This document shows, in pieces, positions 1 to 6,497 of a DNA stretch of 17,490 nt (its first letter is position 1; each line of letters opens with the position of its first letter). The notes under the pieces are model-generated. The model worked only from the letters and a program-made list of their open reading frames with translations, was not told where the DNA came from and searched no databases. Source of the DNA: UBA1146 sp963854815 (GTDB taxonomy: Bacteria; Planctomycetota; UBA8108; UBA1146); contig CAWLAN010000054.1 in NCBI GenBank assembly GCA_963854815.1, forward strand, positions 1 to 17,490. The letters are read 5' to 3'. The translations under genes were made by a program, and so were the position numbers.

Positions 1-195
1 CTCGATCTTCGGGTTGGCCACCGCGGGTCTGGCGTCGGCATCCTCCTGCGGCAGTGTGCTGGTCCCGAGCACGAACAACAGCGGCACAGCGAGTAGCAGC
101 ACTCGAAGCACGGTGGCTCTTTTCAGGGTCCGCAGCACGGCAACCATCGTGCTGGTGCAGACGAGAGTTGAGAGAGGATGTTTCAGTGACTTCAC
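1..195 (-). CDS. Truncated exported or membrane-anchored protein, N-terminal 65 residues
   Basis: The start is a GTG at 195, chosen because AGGAGG lies four bases upstream (200-205); an in-frame ATG at 147 has no comparable ribosome site. The reading frame stays open to base 1, so the rest of the gene lies outside the window. Residues about 17-45 hold basic residues (VLRTLKRATVLR) followed by a hydrophobic stretch (VLLLAVPLLFVLG), which fits a signal peptide or single membrane anchor; a polar, acidic stretch (PQEDADARP) follows. From the GTG the n-region before the hydrophobic core is long (about 28 residues), so an anchor or internal ATG start remains possible. I do not recognise the family. 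It lies 52 bases after the end of the frameshifted small ORF on the same strand and may share its transcript. Confidence 0.6.
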   Translation of the reverse strand, partial: MKSLKHPLSTLVCTSTMVAVLRTLKRATVLRVLLLAVPLLFVLGTSTLPQEDADARPAVANPKIE

Positions 196-246
196 AACAC
201 CTCCTGAAGGCTAAGAGAATCGAGTCTGGATGAGCCACAGCACGGA

Positions 247-442
247 TCATATTTGCTCCGGGGTGAACCGGACACAAGGGTCGAGCAGTCCCCCGATGTC
301 GCACTGGGGACCACTCCCATCGTCTCGACCTCGGCCGCTATGGGCAGGCCGGGAAGGATTCGCAGGGCTGGCTGATTCCATAACGAGGGACGAGCAGCGA
401 CAGCAACAAGATGAGGACGGTGAATTGGCAGGTTCTTGACAT
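247..442 (-). pseudogene. Small secreted Cys-containing ORF, apparently frameshifted
   Basis: An ATG at 442 opens a 34-residue frame with a convincing signal peptide (start MSRTCQFT, core VLILLLSLLV, then GISQPC), ending at a TAG at 338-340. The neighbouring frame continues across that point without a stop to a TGA at 247-249 and looks coding, with a Gly/Asp/Cys-rich tail ending DPCVRFTPEQI. Joining the two frames with one +1 shift near 338-350 gives a protein of about 64 residues. The N-terminus resembles that of the large secreted protein at 551-2959 (MSRN..., then AQPCN after the signal), so a related family is possible. Ribosome site is weak (GGGTGG). It could be a pseudogene, an assembly error, a programmed shift, or just a 34-residue ORF plus chance. 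Confidence 0.35.
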
Positions 443-481
443 CGACCAGCCACCCGCGGTGTCTATGAACCTCGAGGCAGC

Positions 482-518
482 AACGGACCCCCTCCGGAAC
501 TACCGGAAGGGGTCCGTT
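482..518 (-). terminator. Long hairpin, probable terminator of the 551-2959 gene
   Basis: A 16-base-pair inverted repeat with one mismatch (arms 482-497 and 503-518) and a five-base loop (498-502) lies 33 bases beyond the stop of the large secreted-protein gene. On the minus strand it is followed by GCTGCC rather than a T-run, so it is a GC-rich hairpin without the classical U tract. It may act as a factor-assisted terminator or 3' end stabiliser. The other arm orientation also lacks a T-run. Confidence 0.55.
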
Positions 519-550
519 GTGCCTCCTGGCTACCCTATCTGGCTACTCCA

Positions 551-2959
551 TCACGGGCAACTGTTGAAGAACACACACCCGAGTCCGCCAGCGCTCTCTG
601 GCCCACAGGTCGGGAATGGCGCGACAGGGTTTGCTCCGTTATCGAACAGATACTGCAGGAGGTATACCGGATCGGAGATATCGACCGAGTTATCACCGTT
701 GCAGTTATGGGCAGCAATGCAATTGGTTGCGGTGCCTCCGAACAGGTAACCGAGGGTATTCACCACATCGCTGATGTCGTGACTGCCATCGTCATTGGTG
801 TCGCCGGTGACGAAGGTGATGGCACTGCACTCGTCGGGGATTCCATCGTTGTTGTTGTCGGTGCTGGTACCCGATGAGATGTCACATTCATCGAGAACGC
901 CGTTGTTATTGCAGTCTCCGGCAGAGGCGATTTCGCAATCATCATGGATACCGTTGTTGTTGCAGTCGGGGATGCCTGCGCCAGCGATGGCGATCTCGAG
1001 CCCCCATTCGTTTAATGTGCCTGAATCGCCACCGGCATTGTCAGAGATCGTCAACGTCCAGTTGCCGATCGCGCTTTGATTGTCAAAAGCTGAAAGCGGT
1101 GATGCTGGAGAGGTGGTGTTTGCGCCTCCGTCGTCGTCATAGACGGTATTGATATCATCAGAACTGCCACCCGATTGGCCATGCAATGTGACACTGGTTC
1201 CGGATGGATTACTCAAAGAGATGGCGAGATCGCCGATCCAGGTATGCGTCACATCGAGTGCGACATCGACATCATCGACAAGACCAATCTGGTCGACATT
1301 GAGGGTCCGGACCACGTTGGGCAAATTGTCAGCGATCGGAGCCGGAGGAGTGACGGTATCGACATAGGAGAAGATCCCTGCCGCCTCACAGGCATCGAGC
1401 ACGCCATTGTTGTCGCAGTCCGTGGCTGGATTGGCTGCGATCTGACAGCTATCGATGGTGCCGTCGAGGTCGCAGTCCGTCTCGGTTCCCTGACTGATCT
1501 CGCAACTGTCGAGAACTCCGTCGAAATCACAGTCTGGTGCGCCCGAGGCGATCTGGCAGGTGTCGGGAACAAAATCACCGTCGCAGTCGGGTGCTCCGTT
1601 GATCAGTTCGCAGGCATCCGCTTCCCCATCGTTATCGCAGTCGTCCTGGCACTCATCGAGCAGTCCATTGCCGTCACAATCAGATGCGCCATTGGCGATT
1701 TCTTGGGAATCCGGGATGCCGTTGTTGTTGCAATCTAGGTTGCCAACCATCGGTGCCAGGATCGGTACCAGCAGGGTGCCTCCTGTCGTAAACATACCGA
1801 GAGTTGCGTTGGCAGGGGTGGGGCCAGATGTGGTGACAAAGCGGAAGTTGTACATCGATCCCCAGCGTAGCGCGTTGGCATTGCTGTTCTGGGCGATGGT
1901 CGATGTGCTCCAGCTAATTTCTCCGCCGGCGGTCGAGGTGGCCCAGTCGGTACCGTCATAGACCTCGGTGCTGTGATATTCGACATCGTGAAAACCGATA
2001 TCGCTGGCGACAACACCCAGTAAGGGCAGAGAGAAACTGCGAACCGAGCGGGTCGAATCCATGTTGTAGAGCGCGTACTCGTACTGCCACAGATTTGGAG
2101 TCAGTTGAGTGACCTTGTAACCGAGGATGAGAAGTCCGTCATCACCGTCAAAGATGTCGACGAGGGTCACACTCGGATCGTTGTCTTGCCACGCCTGGAT
2201 GCCCGGCTGTTGACGCTGGGTCGACCCGGTGAAGGTGATGGCGTGGTTACCGGTACTGGGCGAGACCGAGATATTCCGGTAGCTGGTGTTGTTGTGATGA
2301 TTGCCGGCTGCGGCATCGTCGGGGGTGATGTAGTGCCCCTCGACGAAGTAGGAGGCGCCACTGTTGAGGGTCGGGTTCAGGTCGTCACCGTGAACACGCA
2401 GACGTCTCCAGGTCAGGTCCGAGTTACTCGGATCGAGGATCTGGGGGTAGATGAATCCACCATGAGCTGGATCGATGACCTCGGAACGGGCACCCAGGCT
2501 TCCCTGGCTGCCGTTGAGGGATGCGCCGTAGGGATCGGAGCACCCGACTCCGAGGCGTGTTCCGGTACCCGATGAAATGCATCCACAACCGCAGGCGTTG
2601 CCCTGCAGTGCCGTGAATCCATGTTTGAGCCAGCTCATTCCGATCTGCTCGAAGGTTCCATCCTTGAGCCGGAACATGTTCTGTCCGATCACTGGATGGT
2701 TGTTGTTACCGGCGATCCAATCCAGTTCTTCGGTGCCAATGTTGCATGAAGTGGTCCCAACCGAGAAGGCATAGTAGCCCCCGGCGTTGCCATAACTCTG
2801 GGTTCCCGTCAACTCACCGACGATGACATCGGCACCCGTTCCACCCAGGCCTCCACCTGGATTGCACGGTTGCGCAATTACCGATGTGGCACAAGTGAAG
2901 GCGATGAAAACCGCCACCAGAAGAAAGATTGGTGAGACATTGATTCGATTGCGAGACAT
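551..2959 (-). CDS. Secreted multidomain protein: TSP3-like repeats, P domain, dockerin-like end
   Basis: 802 residues from the ATG at 2959 (AAGGGG four bases upstream); the open frame extends to 3190 but that part does not look coding. Residues 1-29 are a signal peptide (core IFLLVAVFIAF, cut after VIA). Residues 31-405 form a beta-rich domain I do not recognise, with a Cys cluster (NACGCGC, about 121-127). Residues 409-527 hold repeated Asp/Asn/Cys units (CNNNGIPD, CDGNGLLDEC) of thrombospondin type 3-like calcium-binding style. Residues 529-660 match a proprotein-convertase P domain (THTWIGDLAISLSNPSG; IGNWTLTISDNAGGDSG; LNEWGLEI). More repeats follow at 664-712, and 716-775 is a dockerin-like double EF-hand (GDTNDDGSHDISD; CNGDNSVDISDPVYLLQYLF). 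Extracellular and calcium-dependent by architecture; substrate unknown. No catalytic motif seen. Such proteins are frequent in planctomycetes. Confidence 0.88.
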   Translation of the reverse strand: MSRNRINVSPIFLLVAVFIAFTCATSVIAQPCNPGGGLGGTGADVIVGELTGTQSYGNAGGYYAFSVGTTSCNIGTEELDWIAGNNNHPVIGQNMFRLKDGTFEQIGMSWLKHGFTALQGNACGCGCISSGTGTRLGVGCSDPYGASLNGSQGSLGARSEVIDPAHGGFIYPQILDPSNSDLTWRRLRVHGDDLNPTLNSGASYFVEGHYITPDDAAAGNHHNNTSYRNISVSPSTGNHAITFTGSTQRQQPGIQAWQDNDPSVTLVDIFDGDDGLLILGYKVTQLTPNLWQYEYALYNMDSTRSVRSFSLPLLGVVASDIGFHDVEYHSTEVYDGTDWATSTAGGEISWSTSTIAQNSNANALRWGSMYNFRFVTTSGPTPANATLGMFTTGGTLLVPILAPMVGNLDCNNNGIPDSQEIANGASDCDGNGLLDECQDDCDNDGEADACELINGAPDCDGDFVPDTCQIASGAPDCDFDGVLDSCEISQGTETDCDLDGTIDSCQIAANPATDCDNNGVLDACEAAGIFSYVDTVTPPAPIADNLPNVVRTLNVDQIGLVDDVDVALDVTHTWIGDLAISLSNPSGTSVTLHGQSGGSSDDINTVYDDDGGANTTSPASPLSAFDNQSAIGNWTLTISDNAGGDSGTLNEWGLEIAIAGAGIPDCNNNGIHDDCEIASAGDCNNNGVLDECDISSGTSTDNNNDGIPDECSAITFVTGDTNDDGSHDISDVVNTLGYLFGGTATNCIAAHNCNGDNSVDISDPVYLLQYLFDNGANPVAPFPTCGPESAGGLGCVFFNSCP

Positions 2960-3217
2960 GTGTCCCCTTTCAAGGTCATGCAGGCATAGAATTGTGATGC
3001 CAAGGCCCAGTCTCACTCCGAGACACAAAACCCGTTGTTGAAAAGGAGTATTAGCACGTTTTTCTCCTGAAACAGGGTTCTGGATGTCGGGGGCGAGGCT
3101 ATCTCTTATTGTATGCCCGTGAGGATGGGGTTGCGAGGGGAGATCTCGAACCCGTCCAGCAACTATCATTTTACCCCCAGATACTGGCATCGTATGAGCG
3201 CAACGGTTCTGGCAGTG

Positions 3218-3250
3218 AAAAAAAGCCCCGCAGGCACATGTCCGCGGGGC
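3218..3250 (-). terminator. Intrinsic terminator of tRNA-Thr
   Basis: On the minus strand a GC stem (GCCCCGC / GCGGGGC, 3244-3250 and 3225-3231), loop 3232-3243 with further internal GG/CC pairing, is followed at once by seven T (3218-3224). It lies 14 bases past the encoded CCA of the tRNA, a textbook rho-independent terminator. Confidence 0.88.
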
Positions 3251-3263
3251 CTGGGGATATCAA

Positions 3264-3339
3264 TGGAGCTGGCGACGGGAGTCGAACCCGTGACCTCAGC
3301 TTTACGAAAGCTGTGCTCTACCAGCTGAGCTACGCCAGC
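3264..3339 (-). tRNA. tRNA-Thr, anticodon CGU, CCA encoded
   Basis: The cloverleaf reads fully on the minus strand: acceptor GCTGGCG (3333-3339) pairs perfectly with CGCCAGC (3268-3274); D stem GCTC/GAGC; anticodon stem CAGCT/AGCTG around loop TTCGTAA with anticodon CGT (3304-3306); T arm ACGGG-TTCGACT-CCCGT. Base 73 is T and CCA follows in the DNA (3264-3266). It would decode ACG codons. It has its own promoter and terminator and stands alone between xerC and the large secreted-protein gene. Confidence 0.95.
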
Positions 3340-3370
3340 CCGGGATCCACTGTTGGGTACCGGAGTCGGA

Positions 3371-3399
3371 AGAATAGCCACATCACAACGAGGCGGCAA
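3371..3399 (-). promoter_or_regulatory. Sigma70-like promoter for tRNA-Thr
   Basis: On the minus strand TTGCCG (3394-3399) and TATTCT (3371-3376) are 17 bases apart, each matching four of six consensus bases. Transcription would begin about 25 bases before the mature tRNA end at 3339. Spacing and placement are right; the motif match alone is moderate. Confidence 0.5.
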
Positions 3400-3443
3400 T
3401 CGCTCGATGGCACATCAGTGGTCGATTCGAGCCGGTCTGGCCG

Positions 3444-4349
3444 CTAGAGCGTCTTTTCACTCTCCGGCAGTCGACTGTGGGGATGAGACTGCTGGTAGGT
3501 TTCCGACAGTCTTTCAGTACTGAGGTGGGTGTAGACCTGGGTGGTGGCCAGATGCTTGTGCCCCAGCAATTCCTGAACTTCCCTGAGATTGGCTCCGCTG
3601 TCGAGCAGATGAGTAGCGTAGGAATGTCGCAGAGTGTGCGGGCTGGTCTTGGAGTCGAGTCCCGCCTTGTGGAGGTAGCGGTCGAAGATCTTGCGAATCG
3701 ATCGATCCGAGATTCGATCACCGAATCGGTTGAGCAACACAGGCGACGTTGGTTCGAGTGGTCTCCAGCGCGCCGGGATTTCATCCTTGTAATCAAACAG
3801 TGCTGCCAACGCATGCTCGCCGATTGGAACGATGCGTTCCATGCGTCCCTTTCCCAGGGTTCTGACGAGTCGCGCTGCATCGTCGATGTGTTCCCAGTTG
3901 AGGGCGACCAGTTCACTGACACGCAGGCCAGTACTGTAGAGGATCTCGAGAATGGCGAGATCTCGCAGACCCCGATAGGTGTTTCTCTCCGGCTGATCGA
4001 GCAGGCGCATCACTTCCTGAACGGTGAGGAAATGAGGCAGCGATCGTGGTACACGCGGAGTACTCAACTCGAGAAATGCACAGCGTCCCTCGATTCGACC
4101 CTCTCGTTGTAGAAAACGGAAGAATCCGCGAATCGATGCGAGTTTGCGCGCCACTGTACTTCTCGAATAGCCCAACTCGGCGAAGTGCGCCAGCCAGCGG
4201 CGAACATGCTCTGTACTCGAGCCCGCGATGAGGGAGAGATCAGAGGTATCGAAGAAAGCAGCGAGTTGTTCCAGATCCTTCCGGTAAGCCCGCAAGGTCT
4301 CTGGACTGAGATTTCGCTCTGTATCGAGATGCTGAAGGAACGAGTCCAT
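3444..4349 (-). CDS. xerC: Tyrosine recombinase of the XerC/XerD type
   Basis: About 301 residues from the ATG at 4349; an in-frame GTG at 4364 would add five, and neither has an ideal ribosome site. Length fits XerC/XerD. The N-terminal SAM-like core-binding domain (LDTERNLSPETLRAYRKDL) is followed by the catalytic domain. Counting from the GTG, all six active residues are visible: R148 (STGLRVSEL), K172 (LGKGR), H243 and R246 (HTLRHSYATHLL), H269 (LLGHKH) and nucleophile Y278 (QVYTHLS). It should cut and rejoin DNA at dif-like sites during chromosome dimer resolution, normally as a heterotetramer with its partner Xer; no partner or dif site is seen here. The C-terminus (TERLSETYQQSHP) is somewhat XerD-like, so XerC versus XerD is not settled. 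No integrase-type neighbours or att repeats point to a mobile element. Confidence 0.9.
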   Translation of the reverse strand: MDSFLQHLDTERNLSPETLRAYRKDLEQLAAFFDTSDLSLIAGSSTEHVRRWLAHFAELGYSRSTVARKLASIRGFFRFLQREGRIEGRCAFLELSTPRVPRSLPHFLTVQEVMRLLDQPERNTYRGLRDLAILEILYSTGLRVSELVALNWEHIDDAARLVRTLGKGRMERIVPIGEHALAALFDYKDEIPARWRPLEPTSPVLLNRFGDRISDRSIRKIFDRYLHKAGLDSKTSPHTLRHSYATHLLDSGANLREVQELLGHKHLATTQVYTHLSTERLSETYQQSHPHSRLPESEKTL

Positions 4350-4527
4350 GGTAACGCTACCCACTTCCCTGACAGTGGGGCGACGACCCCCCCCGTGAGC
4401 ATCTTACGAAGGCCGAAAAAAATGTGAAGATGATTTGAAATAGAGCATCGGATCCGCGCTCGAGTTCGATGGTGGAGAACTCCATCATCCCCGACTCAAC
4501 TGTGGAAAACCGAGACGCAACCGGGAA

Positions 4528-4779
4528 CTAGCGAATTCGGCAGTGAATGCGACTCAGAAGTTCGCGTGTGACGGCCCGGAAGTGATCCTTGCTGAGCACC
4601 TCTTCATCCCTGTTTGCCGCTTCTTCGAGCGTTTCAGGTGCCTCAGAGCCCATCAATAACAACTGTTCGAGCAACGACGGCAGATCGGTCGCGTCATAGA
4701 GGACGCAGTGTTCTTCCCTGCGGCTGATCACCATCAGTGATCGTTCTCCGGGACAGGAGTCGAGCAGTTTCAGATTCAT
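4528..4779 (-). CDS. Small conserved-looking protein of unknown function, 83 residues
   Basis: ATG at 4779 with AAGGAA seven bases upstream (GAAGGAAATGAG before ATG), a good ribosome site. The sequence has no signal peptide or membrane segment. It appears to hold a short beta-strand-rich start (MNLKLLDSCPGERSLMVISRR), a helix with Leu runs (LPSLLEQLLLMG), an acidic middle and an Arg-rich end (LSRIHCRIR). I do not recognise it. It is transcribed in the direction of xerC, 178 bases upstream, and divergently from pabB; with 246 bases to the pabB start, that gap should hold promoters for both. Coding status rests on the ribosome site, sensible composition and lack of any better gene in the gap. 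Confidence 0.6.
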   Translation of the reverse strand: MNLKLLDSCPGERSLMVISRREEHCVLYDATDLPSLLEQLLLMGSEAPETLEEAANRDEEVLSKDHFRAVTRELLSRIHCRIR

Positions 4780-5025
4780 CTCATTTCCTTCATCTGTACA
4801 GTTCGTGGTCAGATTTTGGTCCGTTGCTGGGGAAGAAGAGGGGCTCTATCGTCTCCTTGTTGATCCCTGCCCTGTTACCTGCAGCCTATTCGAAGCGGAG
4901 CAGTCCTCGATGATGAGCACATCCACATTCACCCGGCCAGTTTCATGCGCTTGCTCGGTCGAATCGATCTGCTTACTGATCTCATCTTCGGCATCCTGGG
5001 TGGAGCTCCGCAGGAGAAATCACCG

Positions 5026-6456
5026 ATGATGGGTAATCAGCCGACAAATCCCTTTTCCAGCGTTCCCCGCGTCGAGCCCATCGAAGGTGTCGATGCCGAG
5101 ATCTTGCTCGATTCTATCGGTTCAAATCGCTCCGGTTTCCTGTTCGAGAGTGGACTCGATGTGTCAGGAACCGGCCGCTGGCATCTGGCGGGAATTGACC
5201 CGATCGGCAGTTTCGAGGCGAGGCGTGATCACTGGATCCTCGAGCATCATAACGGCGAGCAAATCTCCGGGGAGGGGGATCCACTGGAGGCACTCGATAG
5301 ATGGTGGTCTGGTTGGAGTCGCCCCAAGCACCAGGATGACAGTGCCTCCAACTCGTGCGTCTCCCGCTTCCCTTTCGTCGGAGGTGCGGTGGGGTGGATC
5401 GGTTACGAGGCTGCAGACGTGTTCCTGGGACTTCCACCGCGCCAGGTTCCACAAGGACCCGTCGCGCAGTTGCTCGAGGGAGTCCCCGAGATGAGTTGGC
5501 GACTCTATGACGAGGTGGTCGTCATCGATGCGATCGATGGTGGTTGCTGGTTTCTTCATCATGAGCGAGATGGCTGGCAAGACAGACGCTGGTGGCTCGC
5601 AACTGACCGGCAACAGGAAGCGGATTCTTGCCGCGTTCGCATCGAAGATGCCTCTCTCAACGACGAAGACTATCTGGCCGCCGTCGAGCAGATCCGCCAA
5701 CGGATCGGTAGCGGCGATGTATACGAGGTGAATCTGGCCCGGGGATTGCTCCTCGATGGAGTACCTCCAGCTCGTGATCTGCACCGATTGTGGCGAGCGG
5801 CGCAGCCGGTTCCCTATGGCGCCTTCATCCAGGGAGATCCGGTTTCGGTGGTGTCTGCTTCACCGGAACTGTTCCTGAGGCGTCGAGGTGACCGCATCGT
5901 GACGCGCCCCATCAAGGGAACGGTTCCTCGTCATGGCGATGAGCGTCTCGATACCGATGCGGCCAGAAGATTGTTACAAGACGAGAAGGAACGAGCAGAA
6001 CTGGCGATGATCGTCGATCTGGAGCGCAATGATCTGGGTCGGATCTGTCGGCCCGGATCTGTCGAAGTGAAAGTGGCTGCAGAGGTGGAGAGTTACGCCT
6101 CGGTTCTCCACACCGTCGCTACCATCGAGGGGAGATTGCGAGCGAATCCTAGTCCCGCAGAGATCCTCCGGGCGACCTTTCCGGGCGGATCCATCACCGG
6201 AGCGCCGAAGGTTGCCGCGATGGAACAGATCCGCCAACTCGAGCCCTGGCCACGATCGGTTTATACCGGCTCGCTCGGCTGGATCGCTCCCTGCGGTGAT
6301 CTGGAACTGAGCATCGCGATCCGGACTGCGCTGGTGAGAGGTCAACGTGCGCTGATCCCGTTCGGAGGAGCGGTGACCTGGGATTCGAATCCGAGTTCGG
6401 AGCGAGCAGAACTGACCCACAAAGCACGAGCGATGTTCGACGCACTCGGAATCTAG
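5026..6456 (+). CDS. pabB: Aminodeoxychorismate synthase component I
   Basis: 476 residues from the first of two tandem ATGs (5026), nine bases after AGGAG; the frame is open further upstream but without a ribosome site. It belongs to the chorismate-binding family: motifs GDVYEVNLA (230-238), SASPELFL (277-284), DLERNDLGR (331-339) and FPGGSITGAPKVAAMEQI (385-402). The key sign is PIKGT with Lys297, the residue that distinguishes PabB from TrpE (PIAGT) and attacks chorismate C2. The enzyme makes 4-amino-4-deoxychorismate for folate p-aminobenzoate, in the cytoplasm, with ammonia from a PabA glutaminase that is not encoded here. The stop lies 41 bases from the end of the convergent transporter gene. 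Confidence 0.92.
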   Translation: MMGNQPTNPFSSVPRVEPIEGVDAEILLDSIGSNRSGFLFESGLDVSGTGRWHLAGIDPIGSFEARRDHWILEHHNGEQISGEGDPLEALDRWWSGWSRPKHQDDSASNSCVSRFPFVGGAVGWIGYEAADVFLGLPPRQVPQGPVAQLLEGVPEMSWRLYDEVVVIDAIDGGCWFLHHERDGWQDRRWWLATDRQQEADSCRVRIEDASLNDEDYLAAVEQIRQRIGSGDVYEVNLARGLLLDGVPPARDLHRLWRAAQPVPYGAFIQGDPVSVVSASPELFLRRRGDRIVTRPIKGTVPRHGDERLDTDAARRLLQDEKERAELAMIVDLERNDLGRICRPGSVEVKVAAEVESYASVLHTVATIEGRLRANPSPAEILRATFPGGSITGAPKVAAMEQIRQLEPWPRSVYTGSLGWIAPCGDLELSIAIRTALVRGQRALIPFGGAVTWDSNPSSERAELTHKARAMFDALGI

Positions 6457-6497
6457 CCGTTCAAGACGATAATCCTGTGCTGCCCAGGGGGACCTAT

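Noticed and set aside
1379..1735. Periodic similar segments that could suggest a CRISPR or DNA repeat array
   Set aside because: Spacing and content follow the protein-level TSP3-like repeats; no identical direct repeats with unique spacers.
1175..1738. 187-codon plus-strand open frame rich in Ile/Val/Ala
   Set aside because: It is the antisense of the Asp/Cys repeat region of the secreted protein; GAC/GAT codons read as GTC/ATC on the other strand, giving a repetitive false frame.
2960..3190. 77-codon upstream extension of the secreted protein gene
   Set aside because: The ATG at 2959 has a ribosome site and opens a clean signal peptide; the extension has no ribosome site and would bury the signal peptide.
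3166..3399. Minus-strand open frame containing GVAQLVEHSFRK-type sequence
   Set aside because: It runs through tRNA-Thr; this is the well-known false translation of tRNA sequence.
3444..4349. XerC-like recombinase as integrase of a mobile element next to tRNA-Thr
   Set aside because: Sequence and length fit housekeeping Xer proteins; no attachment-site duplication of the tRNA 3' end, and no phage or transfer genes nearby.
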